DNA of 64,000 bases from Rhodanobacter glycinis (GCF_900114325.1 NZ_FOSR01000001.1:62001-126000), one strand, 5' to 3'. Positions 25,380 to 33,789 are shown, counted from the first letter of the stretch. Numbers and translations: made by a program. Notes: generated from the sequence alone by a model not told the origin.

Positions 25380-25978
25380 ACCTCGCCGGGGTGCAGGCTT
25401 GGGCTTGCCGGTGCGGTGTCCGGCTCGCTGGCCGCAAGCTGCCATTCGCGCAGGCCGATGATCGCCAGCACCACGAAGCCGGCATACAGCACCGAGGTGA
25501 TCAGCAGGTGCTTGTAGACGTATTCGCCGACATAGATCACGTCGACCACGATCCACAGCCACCATGCGGCGGTGTGGCGACGGTCCTGCCACCACTGGGC
25601 AACCAGGCTGAAGGCGGTCAGCGCCGAATCGAGCCAGGGCAGGGTGGCGTCGGTCCATGCGTGCATCGCATAGCCCAGACACAACGCGCCGAGCGTGCCG
25701 GCGCCCAGGTTGACCAGCGCGCGGGCGCGCGACAGCGGCGTCACCCGGACCCGGCCATCCTGTCCCAGGTTCTGCTGCCAGCGGTACCAGCCGTAGGCGA
25801 TGAAAATCGCGAACGCCAGCTGCAACAGCGTGTCCGAATACAGTCTGGCATCGAGAAAGACCCAGCCGTAGATCAGGCAGGCGGCGAAGCCGACCGGCCA
25901 GCTCAGCATGCGGCGCCGGGTGGTCAGCCAGACGCCCCAGACGCTGAGGATGGCGGCGATCAGTTCAACCCAGGTCAT
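25370..25978 (-). CDS. pnuT: PnuC-family vitamin transporter, probably thiamine (PnuT)
   Basis: A 202-residue inner-membrane facilitator of the PnuC family with about seven hydrophobic helices. The family core DSALTAFSLVAQWWQDR and WWLWIVVDVIYVGEYVYK (Trp/Asn-rich vitamin site) is clear. PnuC proteins take up nicotinamide riboside, riboflavin or thiamine. Here the gene is translationally coupled to a TonB receptor (stop and start separated by one base, TGA-A-ATG), and the pair is preceded by a TPP riboswitch. Thiamine is therefore the likely substrate, which would be trapped inside by phosphorylation. The name rests on this context, not on residues alone. Confidence 0.85.
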   Translation of the reverse strand: MTWVELIAAILSVWGVWLTTRRRMLSWPVGFAACLIYGWVFLDARLYSDTLLQLAFAIFIAYGWYRWQQNLGQDGRVRVTPLSRARALVNLGAGTLGALCLGYAMHAWTDATLPWLDSALTAFSLVAQWWQDRRHTAAWWLWIVVDVIYVGEYVYKHLLITSVLYAGFVVLAIIGLREWQLAASEPDTAPASPSLHPGEVQR

Positions 25979-25979
25979 T

Positions 25980-28145
25980 TCAAAGAGCCATGGTCAGCGA
26001 CAGCCGAGCCAGTCGCTGCGCGCCGGGGAACAAGTAGCTGTCGCCGCCGGAACTGCCGGTGTCGCGCCAGTAGAAGCGGTTGAACACGTTGTCCATGCTC
26101 AGCCGCCAGGTCAGCGCGTGATCGTGCCACTGCGTGGCGTAGCGCAGACCGGCGTCGAACACGTTATAGGCACTCACGCGCACGCGCCCGTCCGGCGTGG
26201 CCACGTTGGGCGACGCGTAGCGCCAGCCGCCGAGCAGGCTGAGCTTGGGCAGGAAGGGCAGGCGGTAATCGGCGTGCAGCACGGCGCGGAAGTGCGGCAC
26301 ATTGGCCACCTGATGGCCTTCGTAGGCCGGCGTGCCGGTGTTCTGCGCCTCGGCGCGAATGAAGCTGGCGCTGGCGGTGACATGCAGGTTGTCGCTCACG
26401 CGGCCCTGCGCGCCCAGTTCCAGCCCGGTGTGCACTTCCTCGCCGTGCTGCACGAAGGTGAAGCCGGCGGCGGAGTTGTCCGGTTGCGCGAACTGGTAGG
26501 GCTGGCGGATGTGGTAGATCGCGCCGGTCAGGTCGAACGCATCGCTCATGGCGTACTTCACCCCGGCCTCGATCTGGCGCGACAGGCGCGGTGCCAGCAT
26601 GTCGCCATTGTTGCTGGTCCAGTACGGCGCTTCCTCGCCCAGCGACAGGCCTTCGCTGTAGCTGAGATAGGCGGTAAGCGGCGCGGTGGGTTGCCACAGC
26701 ACGGCGGCTTGCGGCAGTGCCTTGCTCATCACGGTGTCGCGTTCCAGCACGCCGCTGCTGTCCCAGGCGCGTTCGTGCAAGCGCACGAAGCGGTCGCCGG
26801 CAATCACCTGCCAGTGATCGCCCAGATGGATGCGATCCAGCGCGAATACCGAGTGTTGCCAGCTGGTGAGCCGGCGCCGCGAGGCACCCGGCTGGTTGGG
26901 CGAGGGCGGGAAATACGGCGGGTCGACATCGGCGATGTTGGCGGTGCCGACGTAGTCGTAGACCTCCACGCGACGATCGATGGTGCGGCGGAACGCGCTG
27001 GTGCCGACGCTGATGTCGTGGCTCACGCTGCCGGTGTCGAAGTGGCCTTGCAACGTGGCGCGCGCTTCGTCGCTGACCCGGGTGTCGTCGGGGCTGCGGT
27101 AGTCGTAAACGTCGTAGTCGCCGTTTGGCGCGAAGAAATTGCCGGGCGTGGCGCCGCTGGCGCAATCGGGCGAATAGAAACAACCGTAGGCGAAGGCCAC
27201 GTTGTCGTTGATCACGCTGCGGCTGTGCCCGGCGGCAAGGCGCACTATCCAGTCGTCGTCGAAGGCGAAGTTGAAGCGTGCGCTGGTATTGGACGTATGC
27301 ACGCTCACCGGCTGTTGCCACGGCTCGAAACCAAGCATGCGGGAGGTGCTGGCGTGCGGGGGAATCACGCTGCCGCCGAGCAACTGGTAGCCGGAGACCG
27401 AGCGCTGCGCGCTGGCCTGGTCATCGCTGTCCAGCTCAAGCGTGGCCTTGGGCGTGATGTGCCAGTCGGCGGCGATGGAATAGAAGTTGCGGCGACCATC
27501 GGCATGGTGCACGTAGGAGTGCGTGTCTTCCCAGGCAAGATTCGCACGCAGGCCGAAATCAGGCGTGAGCCAGCCGCCAAGATCCAGCGCGCCATAGCGC
27601 GACCCGTGCGAGTCGGTGCCAAGGGTGACGGTGCGCACGTTGGCGGGGCGTTTGCTCACGTAGTTCACCACGCCGCCCGGCTCCATCACGCCCGCCTGCA
27701 GGCCGGCCAGGCCCTTGAGCACTTGCACCTGCTGCTTGTCTTCCAGCGCGATTTCCTGCTCGCCGGTGACGGTGAGGTTGTTGAAGCGAAAACCGGTGGC
27801 CGGGTCCAGCGGATAGCCGCGGATGCTGATGTCCTGGTAGTAGCCGACGGGGGCGTAGTTGTCGCCCAGCGAGGCATCCTCGCGCGCCAGCTCGCTCAGC
27901 GTGCGGATCTGGCGATCCTCGATCTGTCGGCGGCCGATCACCGTGACCGAGGCCGGCGTGTCGTGCAGCGAGGCGTTGCCGTAGGCATCGATGGCGGTGC
28001 CGTGGCGATCGTTGTGGGTACTGGCCTTGACCTGCACCGGCGCGAGGTCGGTGGTCTGTGGCGTGGTGGCAGTGTCGGCCGCCTGTGCGGCAGGGCACAG
28101 TGCGGTGAGCAGGGCGAGCAGCAGGGGTGTGCGGGAAAAATTCAT
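25980..28145 (-). CDS. TonB-dependent receptor, probable thiamine uptake
   Basis: A 721-residue outer-membrane receptor of the FhuA/siderophore-like subgroup. The signal peptide MNFSRTPLLLALLTALCPAA (residues 1-20) is followed by a TonB-box-like region and plug (VTVIGRRQIEDRQIRTLSEL, then ISIRGYPLD and VQVLKGLAGLQ), and a long barrel ending in a terminal SLTMAL. By sequence alone it could be taken for a siderophore receptor. The TPP riboswitch about 75 nt upstream and the coupled PnuC-type gene point instead to thiamine or a thiamine derivative. The start at 28145 was chosen at the signal peptide; no strong ribosome-binding site is visible there. Confidence 0.87.
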   Translation of the reverse strand: MNFSRTPLLLALLTALCPAAQAADTATTPQTTDLAPVQVKASTHNDRHGTAIDAYGNASLHDTPASVTVIGRRQIEDRQIRTLSELAREDASLGDNYAPVGYYQDISIRGYPLDPATGFRFNNLTVTGEQEIALEDKQQVQVLKGLAGLQAGVMEPGGVVNYVSKRPANVRTVTLGTDSHGSRYGALDLGGWLTPDFGLRANLAWEDTHSYVHHADGRRNFYSIAADWHITPKATLELDSDDQASAQRSVSGYQLLGGSVIPPHASTSRMLGFEPWQQPVSVHTSNTSARFNFAFDDDWIVRLAAGHSRSVINDNVAFAYGCFYSPDCASGATPGNFFAPNGDYDVYDYRSPDDTRVSDEARATLQGHFDTGSVSHDISVGTSAFRRTIDRRVEVYDYVGTANIADVDPPYFPPSPNQPGASRRRLTSWQHSVFALDRIHLGDHWQVIAGDRFVRLHERAWDSSGVLERDTVMSKALPQAAVLWQPTAPLTAYLSYSEGLSLGEEAPYWTSNNGDMLAPRLSRQIEAGVKYAMSDAFDLTGAIYHIRQPYQFAQPDNSAAGFTFVQHGEEVHTGLELGAQGRVSDNLHVTASASFIRAEAQNTGTPAYEGHQVANVPHFRAVLHADYRLPFLPKLSLLGGWRYASPNVATPDGRVRVSAYNVFDAGLRYATQWHDHALTWRLSMDNVFNRFYWRDTGSSGGDSYLFPGAQRLARLSLTMAL

Positions 28146-28220
28146 CGTCGTCGTCGTTGGGGATGTGACGAAGCGACGGCGAGCCGCGCGTCCGGCAAGG
28201 ATCGCACGACTCGAATCAAG

Positions 28221-28298
28221 CTCCCTACGCCGGTGCAAACCGGATCAGGTTCCAAGGGACTCTCTCAGCCCGGCGTTCGCCGGGCACCCCCGCTTCAA
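28221..28298 (-). promoter_or_regulatory. TPP riboswitch (THI element)
   Basis: On the minus strand, in order: GGGGTGCCC, the GC hairpin CCGGCGAACGCCGG (P3), CTGAGA, CCCTT, GAACCTGATC, a short stem ACCGG and the 3' closing segment CGTAGGGA. These are the conserved blocks of thiamine-pyrophosphate aptamers. It ends 76 nt before the TonB receptor start. No T-run terminator follows, so control of translation or Rho-dependent termination is more likely than intrinsic attenuation. Confidence 0.93.
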
Positions 28299-28362
28299 GA
28301 CGCGTATTGAACCACGGATGGCCATGCCGTGTCCGGCCCATGCCTGCGGGCAGGCCTCATCG

Positions 28363-28438
28363 GTAGGAGCGCACCCTGTGCGCGAATGCTCTTGGGCGGT
28401 TCCGCCAAAAGCTTTTCGCGCACAGGGTGCGCTCCTAC
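28363..28438. repeat. long palindromic REP-like element (GTAGGAGC family)
   Basis: Perfect 24-bp inverted arms (28363-28386 and 28415-28438, beginning GTAGGAGCGCACC) enclose a second small hairpin GGCGG-TT-CCGCC. A related element with different core sequence but the same GTAGGAGC ends lies at 47185. It sits between the phosphotransferase gene and the TPP riboswitch. Confidence 0.85.
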
Positions 28439-28464
28439 AGTGCAAGCTACTGATGTACGGGGAA

Positions 28465-29595
28465 TTACGGGCCGCGCAGCGCGTCCAGCAATGCCTGCCC
28501 CGGGCGCGTGCGAAACCATGCGGCGTGGCCACGCAGGAAGGTATCCCAGGCCACATCGGCATGTTCTTTCGAACGGGTAATGGCGTGGAAGTACTCCACT
28601 TCAGACAGTGCGAAATCCACGTGTACCAACGGCAGCAGGTCGGCGAGCAGGCCGAGGTCGGCGTCATCCAGCAGCCGGTGTTCGCGATAACCGGCGATCA
28701 GTGCGCGGGCGGTGTCGGGATGGGCGGCATGGCCGTCATCCAGTGCCAGCCAGGCGATGGCGTTGCGTTCGATCGCGGTGGCCAGGTCGAACAGCGCGAA
28801 GCTGCGCGCGGCCAGCCCGAAGTCGAGCACGTCGGTGATACGGGCGTGCGGGCTGGTGTCGCTCCAGCACAGGTTGGAGACATGCCAATCGCCATGCGTC
28901 CACAGCGAAGGCTGTTGGGCCAGGCGCGGTTGGGCGATGCTGTGGAAGGGCGCGAGAGTTTCCGCCAGCTCGCTGCGCCAGTCTCGCGTGCGCAGATAAC
29001 TGGTCAAACCCGGGCGTTCGGGCAGTTGCGCTTCCAGCGTCGCCATCGGGTCGGTCGCTTCGATCAGCTCGCTGCGAGCCACCAGAATGTGGGTGTCGCG
29101 CTGGGGCGCGGCGTAGTCCGCCGCGGCATTGTGCAGGCGCGCCAGCATGGCGCCAGCCGCATGGGCGTGGTCGAGGTCGCGCAACGGCGTCCAGGAGATG
29201 GTTTCGCGATAGACATCGACGCCGCTGACCGGTGTATGCACTTCGTAGGTCCAGTCGCCGAGCGCGCTGGCGGTGTCACCTTCGACATCGGCCAGTACGG
29301 CGGGGACCGGAATGCCCCTGCTGCGCAGATGGGCCATGAACGCATGCTCTTCGCCCAGCGTGGCGGCGGTGCGTACCGAGTGATGGTGGCGCTTGACGAA
29401 CACGCGGCCACCGGCCGTGTCCACCAGGGCGGCGGCGGAAAGCGGACGCGGGCTATGCCAGCGGATCGTGCGGGGACTGCGCAGGTCCGGGTAACGATCC
29501 AGCACGCTGGCCAGTTCGACGCTGGTGAGCGGTGGCCAGTCGGGCGGCACTTCGTCGGCGGCGAGGCCGTGCACGCGGTGGTCGGGATCGGTCAT
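28465..29595 (-). CDS. aminoglycoside-phosphotransferase-fold kinase (APH/choline kinase family)
   Basis: A 376-residue cytosolic kinase-like protein. The catalytic Brenner motif HGDWHVSNLCW (His, Asp, Asn) and the DFG-like DVLDFG are intact. The N-lobe ATP-binding lysine is plausible in GRVFVKRHHHS. The substrate is unknown: family members phosphorylate homoserine, choline, thiamine, aminoglycosides or hydroxylated metabolites. The ATG at 29595 (MTDPDHRVHG) was preferred to a TTG at 29628. It precedes the thiamine uptake operon on the same strand, but a REP element and the riboswitch intervene, so a thiamine-kinase role is only a possibility. Confidence 0.75.
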   Translation of the reverse strand: MTDPDHRVHGLAADEVPPDWPPLTSVELASVLDRYPDLRSPRTIRWHSPRPLSAAALVDTAGGRVFVKRHHHSVRTAATLGEEHAFMAHLRSRGIPVPAVLADVEGDTASALGDWTYEVHTPVSGVDVYRETISWTPLRDLDHAHAAGAMLARLHNAAADYAAPQRDTHILVARSELIEATDPMATLEAQLPERPGLTSYLRTRDWRSELAETLAPFHSIAQPRLAQQPSLWTHGDWHVSNLCWSDTSPHARITDVLDFGLAARSFALFDLATAIERNAIAWLALDDGHAAHPDTARALIAGYREHRLLDDADLGLLADLLPLVHVDFALSEVEYFHAITRSKEHADVAWDTFLRGHAAWFRTRPGQALLDALRGP

Positions 29596-29760
29596 GCGGG
29601 GCAGGTTTCGCACAGGGGGGGGCGTCAATTATCCCCGAAGCGCCGCCTGCGTCGGGTGCCGGCGTGGCCGCCCGTGGCACCATGCGACTTGGGTCGAGAT
29701 GACGCTGGCCACCCGCATCGCGTCTAATGGCCGCATGACATCCACGTTTCCGGCGCGCCG

Positions 29761-30666
29761 ATGAGCGCCCTCGTCCTGCTCTTCGTCTGTCTTGTGCTCG
29801 GCATGCTGGTGGCGCGTTTCGCGCGGCCGCCGAGTGGGATGGTGCATGGGCTCAACTGGTGGGTGATCAATATCGCGTTGCCGGCGCTGGTGCTGGAGCT
29901 GATTCCGAAGGTGAAGCCCGACCCGCAGCTGTGGTTCCTGGTGGTGGCGATGTGGCTGGTGTTCGCCGGGGGCTGGCTGGTGTTCGCGCTGGTCGGGCGC
30001 TGGCGAGGCTGGTCGCGCCAGCGTATCGGGGCGCTGGTGCTGGTGTGCGGGCTGGGCAACACCTCGTTCATGGGTTACCCGATGGCGCAGGCGTTGCATG
30101 GCAAGGCGGGTCTGTCGCTGGCAGTGGTGGCTGATCAGCTCGGCTGCTTTCCGTTGCTGGCGTCGGTGGGCATCGTGGTGGCTTGCCTGTACGCCGGACG
30201 TTCGCCACAGCCGCGCGTGATCGTGCGGCGCATCCTGACTTTTCCGGCGTTCATCGCGCTGATCCTGGGCATCGTGGTCGGTGTGCTGGGTGGCTGGCCG
30301 GCGTGGCTGGATGGGGTATTCGCGCCCATCGGCGAAACACTGACCCCGCTGGCGTTGTTCTCGGTAGGCCTGCAGTTCCGCTTCCATCCCGACGGCGGCC
30401 AATGGGGGGCGATGGGCTGGGGATTGGGCTGGAAGCTGCTGGCTGCGCCGCTGCTTTGCTGGGTGGTGGGCGCGGTGGCTGGCGTGGGCGGGCTGGTGCT
30501 GACCATCGGCGTGCTGCAGGCGGCGATGGCGCCGATGGTGTCCGCGGCGATCCTCGCCGATGAATACGATCTGGAACCCGCGCTGGCCAACACCGTGCTG
30601 GGCGCGGGCATCGTGCTGTCCTTGCTGACGGTGCCGTTGGGCAATCTGTGGTTGCCGGCGGGATAA
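29761..30666 (+). CDS. AEC family transporter (auxin efflux carrier-like permease)
   Basis: A 301-residue inner-membrane protein with about ten hydrophobic helices in two five-helix halves, each with a broken central helix: GLGNTSFMGYPMAQAL in the first half and GVLQAAMAPMVSAAILADEY in the second. This is typical of bacterial AEC/PIN-like secondary transporters of organic or amino acids. No accessory genes reveal its substrate. The ATG at 29761 gives the family N-terminus. It is followed by a palindromic repeat and then hslR. Confidence 0.85.
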   Translation: MSALVLLFVCLVLGMLVARFARPPSGMVHGLNWWVINIALPALVLELIPKVKPDPQLWFLVVAMWLVFAGGWLVFALVGRWRGWSRQRIGALVLVCGLGNTSFMGYPMAQALHGKAGLSLAVVADQLGCFPLLASVGIVVACLYAGRSPQPRVIVRRILTFPAFIALILGIVVGVLGGWPAWLDGVFAPIGETLTPLALFSVGLQFRFHPDGGQWGAMGWGLGWKLLAAPLLCWVVGAVAGVGGLVLTIGVLQAAMAPMVSAAILADEYDLEPALANTVLGAGIVLSLLTVPLGNLWLPAG

Positions 30667-30674
30667 CGGGGTCA

Positions 30675-30744
30675 GGGGGTCAGAGTCAGTTTTCCAATTC
30701 TTCGGGTTTTCACCAAGCGTCACAGAAAACTGACTCTGACCCCC
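30675..30744. repeat. 70-bp inverted repeat, GGGGTCAGAGTC type
   Basis: Perfect 20-bp arms (30675-30694 and 30725-30744, starting GGGGGTCAGAGTCAG) around a 30-nt loop. GGGGTCAGAGTC-type ends are typical of small palindromic elements in proteobacteria mobilised by REP-associated tyrosine transposases; no such gene is in this window. It separates the AEC transporter gene from hslR and may double as a terminator. Confidence 0.8.
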
Positions 30745-30769
30745 ACGCACACCAAAGGAGACTTGCAAC

Positions 30770-31177
30770 ATGCCACCGATGAACCCGCCCGACGATTCCA
30801 ACGTGGCCGACGTTCGCGTCGATATCTGGCTGTGGGCGGCGCGCTTTTTCAAGACCCGCAACCTGGCCAAGCAGGCGATCGTGGGGGGACACATCGACCT
30901 CAATGACGGCGGCTGCAAACCGGCGAAGACGCTGCACGTGGGCGACCGTTTGCAGATTGCCCGGGGCGAGGAGCGGCTGGATGTCGAGGTGCTGGCGTTG
31001 TCCGATCGTCGTGGCCCGGCCAGCGTGGCGCAGGGGCTTTATCGCGAAACCGAAAGCAGTCGCCTGGCACGTGAAGCGGCCATCGCGACGCGTCGGATGA
31101 CCGGCACCGGCGCACCGGCAAAACGTCCCGACAAACAGGCGCGACGCCAATTGCGGCAGTTGAAGGGCGCTGGTTGA
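30770..31177 (+). CDS. hslR: ribosome-associated heat shock protein Hsp15 (S4 domain)
   Basis: A 135-residue RNA-binding protein. The S4 domain (about residues 15-75) reads VRVDIWLWAARFFKTRNLAKQ, then GGHIDLN and KPAKTLHVGDRL. The family segment SVAQGLYRET and a basic C-terminal tail follow. Hsp15 binds free 50S subunits carrying nascent chains after stalled translation and recycles them. The ATG at 30770 follows AAAGGAGA, a strong ribosome-binding site. Confidence 0.9.
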   Translation: MPPMNPPDDSNVADVRVDIWLWAARFFKTRNLAKQAIVGGHIDLNDGGCKPAKTLHVGDRLQIARGEERLDVEVLALSDRRGPASVAQGLYRETESSRLAREAAIATRRMTGTGAPAKRPDKQARRQLRQLKGAG

Positions 31178-31287
31178 GCAGTGCATCGCAGATTTGCATG
31201 GCGTAGTGCCGGAACATCGACACCAGAGCCGGGTGGCGCTTCATGCCATGCCAGCACGGACGATGTGCATTACCCGAGGATTGCGCC

Positions 31288-31830
31288 ATGACCGGAATCG
31301 GCTTCTTCAAGCGCCTGCTTGGCCATTCTGCCGCCAACGAACAACACGACGAATCCACGCGACAGGCTGCGCTGGGTAGTCGCATGCTGGTGGTCGACGA
31401 TTCGCCCACCATTTGCGCCGTGCTTGGCCGCATGCTGGAACGCGATGGCTATGCGGTGCAGAAGGCCGTCGATGGCGAAAGTGCGCTGGAACTGGCGCGC
31501 GAAGTCCAGCCGGACCTGATCTTCCTCGACATCGTGTTGCCGGGCATCAACGGCTTCGCGGTGTTGCGCGCGTTGCGCCATGATCCGCGCACGGCACAGA
31601 TCCCGATCGTGATGATCAGCGGCAACCAGCAGGCCACCGAGCAGTTCTACGTGCAGCGCTTCGGTGCCGACGATTTCATCAAGAAGCCTTTCGGTCGCGT
31701 CGAGGTGGGTGCGTGCATCCACAAGCTGGTCCGCGCCGGGCGTCTGGCCGGGCGTGCTGCGGTGCCGGTGGCCTTGTCGGTGGACGCCGATGCCGTTCCG
31801 TTGAAGCAGGCGCCGAGCCTGCAGGCCTGA
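31288..31830 (+). CDS. single-domain response regulator (PilG/PilH-like receiver)
   Basis: A 180-residue protein with one CheY-type receiver domain (about residues 31-150) and no DNA-binding domain. The acidic pair is at Asp37-Asp38, the phosphoacceptor at Asp81 (LIFLDIVLPG), Ser at MISG and Lys at FIKKPF. The ~30-residue N-terminal and C-terminal extensions are low-complexity. Stand-alone receivers of this kind work in twitching or chemotaxis phosphorelays (PilG/PilH), but no kinase is nearby and the partner cannot be named. The start was chosen at 31288 (MTGIGFFKRLLG). Confidence 0.8.
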   Translation: MTGIGFFKRLLGHSAANEQHDESTRQAALGSRMLVVDDSPTICAVLGRMLERDGYAVQKAVDGESALELAREVQPDLIFLDIVLPGINGFAVLRALRHDPRTAQIPIVMISGNQQATEQFYVQRFGADDFIKKPFGRVEVGACIHKLVRAGRLAGRAAVPVALSVDADAVPLKQAPSLQA

Positions 31831-31873
31831 GTATCCGCATTCGTTCGCTTGAAGCACGGCCCGGCATCCGGGC

Positions 31874-32353
31874 CTATTCGTCGTCGGCGCCATCCAAGTA
31901 GATCGGCAGATCCGGATTGCGCCGGAAGGTGAAGATCAGGCTGGTTTCGATGTGCGCCACTTCCGCGCGCGTGGTGAAGGCATCCAGTGCGAAGTCGCGC
32001 AGATGGTCGCTGTCGTGCACGGCGACGTGCACCAGATAATCGTTGGCGCCGGCCACGTGGTAGAAGCCCAGCACCTCGCGCAGGGTGAGCAGATAGGCGT
32101 GGAAGGCATCAAGGTCGCCACGCGCATGCCGAGCGAGTCGCACGCTGATCATCGCCTGCAAGCCGATGCCCACGGCCTTCGGCTGGATCTCCGCATGAAA
32201 GCCCTGGATCGCGCCGTCCTCGCGCAGTCGTCGCACGCGCTCCAGCGCGGTGGATGGCGCCACGCCGATGCGTTCGGCCAGGGTCTTGTTCGGTAGCCGA
32301 GCGTTCTTTCGCAGCTCGCGCAAAATGGCGAAGTCGATTCGGTCGAGACGCAT
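31874..32353 (-). CDS. Lrp/AsnC family transcriptional regulator
   Basis: A 159-residue feast/famine regulator. The N-terminal winged HTH (MRLDRIDFAILRELRKNARL, then NKTLAERIGVAPSTALERVRRL) is followed by the RAM ligand-binding domain (about residues 65-150; GFYHVAGANDYLVHVAV carries the effector pocket). It is divergently transcribed from a PLP-dependent Cys/Met lyase, with 95 bp between. That layout resembles MdeR-MdeA of pseudomonads, in which the Lrp-type protein activates a methionine gamma-lyase. Local control of its neighbour is inferred. Confidence 0.88.
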   Translation of the reverse strand: MRLDRIDFAILRELRKNARLPNKTLAERIGVAPSTALERVRRLREDGAIQGFHAEIQPKAVGIGLQAMISVRLARHARGDLDAFHAYLLTLREVLGFYHVAGANDYLVHVAVHDSDHLRDFALDAFTTRAEVAHIETSLIFTFRRNPDLPIYLDGADDE

Positions 32354-32448
32354 GATCCGGGCCTTTTTCGAAATAATGTTTGGTCTTGTGCTTTTGATTC
32401 TGGTGATGATTCTAGTATCGAGGCAATTCTACGAATGGATCTGCCGCT

Positions 32449-33648
32449 ATGCGCGAGTCTACCCAATCGCACCCGGATACGTTGGGCGTCCACGCCGGTC
32501 GCGAGGATTTCGCCGAACTGGGCGTGCATGCGCCGCCGCTGGATCTGTCCACCACCTACCCGGTGCGTGATCTCGACGTCGGCACGGCCAGCTTCGATGC
32601 GTTGGTGGGCGGCGAGGCGAAGGCCGCCAATCCGATCTATGCGCGCCTGCACAATCCGACGGTGGCCCGTTTCGAGGATGCACTGGCCACGCTGGAAGGC
32701 ACCAGCGATGCGGTGGCTTTCGGTTCGGGCATGGCGGCGATGTCGGCCTGCCTGCTCGCCGCCGGTCAGCGCGGCAAGCACGTGCTGGGAGTGCGTCCGC
32801 TGTACGGCACCAGCGATCACCTGATGAATTCGGGACTGCTCGGCATCAAGACGCACTGGGTGGAACCGGGCGAGATCGCTGCGGCGATCAATGACGACAC
32901 CGCGCTGGTGGTGATCGAGACGCCGGCCAACCCCACGCTCGATCTGATCGATATCGCCGCCGTGGTCAAAGCGGCGCGCGGCGTGCCGGTGCTGGTCGAC
33001 TCCACGTTTGCCACGCCGGTGCTGCAGCAGCCGGCAGCGCTCGGCGCAACGCTGGTGCTGCACAGCGCAACCAAGTTCATTGGCGGCCACGGCGACGTGA
33101 TCGCCGGCGTGGTCGCGTGCAATGCCGAATGGGCCAGTGCCTTGCGCCAGGTGCGCGCGGCCACCGGCGGCCTGCTGCATCCGCTGGGCGCCTACCTGTT
33201 GCATCGCGGTCTGCAGACCCTGGGCCTGCGGGTGCGCCAGGCCCAGGCAAACGCGCAATACGTGGCCGAACGACTGGTCAAGCATCCGGCCGTGGCCAAG
33301 GTTTGTTATCCGGGGCTGGGTACGGTGGCCAACGCGCACCTGGTCGGCACGCAGATGCGCGGGCCGGGCAGCCTGCTGGCCTTTGAAATGCACGGCGGAC
33401 ATGCGGCGGCAGCCGCGGTGATGTCCGCCGTTCGCCTGGCCACCCCGGCGGTGAGCCTGGGTTCGGTGGATACCTTGATCCAGCATCCGGCCGGGCTCAC
33501 CCATCGCGTGGTGGATGCCGAGACACAGCGGCGCCATGGCATCACGCCGGGCCTGCTGCGCCTGTCGGTGGGCATCGAGCACGCGGACGATATCTGGGCC
33601 GACCTGGAGCAGGCGCTGGACGCAGCGCGCCAGGCCGAGGCCGCCTGA
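32449..33648 (+). CDS. trans-sulfuration PLP enzyme (Cys/Met metabolism lyase family)
   Basis: A 399-residue fold-type I PLP enzyme of the cystathionine gamma-synthase / gamma-lyase / methionine gamma-lyase family. The PLP lysine is Lys209 in HSATKFIGGHGD, the ring-contacting Asp is Asp184 (LVDSTFATP), the stacking Tyr is Tyr119 (RPLYGTSDH), and the phosphate-binding SGMAAMSA lies near residue 93. The residue after LYG is Thr; classical methionine gamma-lyases have Cys there, so specificity remains open. The Lrp-family neighbour on the opposite strand favours a catabolic lyase for methionine or related amino acids. Confidence 0.8.
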   Translation: MRESTQSHPDTLGVHAGREDFAELGVHAPPLDLSTTYPVRDLDVGTASFDALVGGEAKAANPIYARLHNPTVARFEDALATLEGTSDAVAFGSGMAAMSACLLAAGQRGKHVLGVRPLYGTSDHLMNSGLLGIKTHWVEPGEIAAAINDDTALVVIETPANPTLDLIDIAAVVKAARGVPVLVDSTFATPVLQQPAALGATLVLHSATKFIGGHGDVIAGVVACNAEWASALRQVRAATGGLLHPLGAYLLHRGLQTLGLRVRQAQANAQYVAERLVKHPAVAKVCYPGLGTVANAHLVGTQMRGPGSLLAFEMHGGHAAAAAVMSAVRLATPAVSLGSVDTLIQHPAGLTHRVVDAETQRRHGITPGLLRLSVGIEHADDIWADLEQALDAARQAEAA

Positions 33649-33789
33649 TGCACTGAATCGTTTTTTGCGCGGGGCGTTGGGTGGCGCAGGGACGAAGCGC
33701 CACTGCAGGTTGGGGAGGCGATGATGCCGGGGAAAGGAGCCGTCGACCTGTCTCGACGGAGGGCACGGATTGCCGGCAGGGAAGCCGAT

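Noticed and set aside
25980..28145. Reading the receptor as a siderophore (iron) receptor
   Set aside because: Sequence similarity alone would suggest it, but the TPP aptamer upstream and coupling to a PnuC-type gene favour thiamine; no Fur-box-like site was noticed.
25908..28310. 800-residue plus-strand frame opposite the TPP-controlled TonB receptor
   Set aside because: It runs through the riboswitch and the receptor, and its composition is that of a GC-driven shadow; the receptor frame has signal peptide, plug and barrel.
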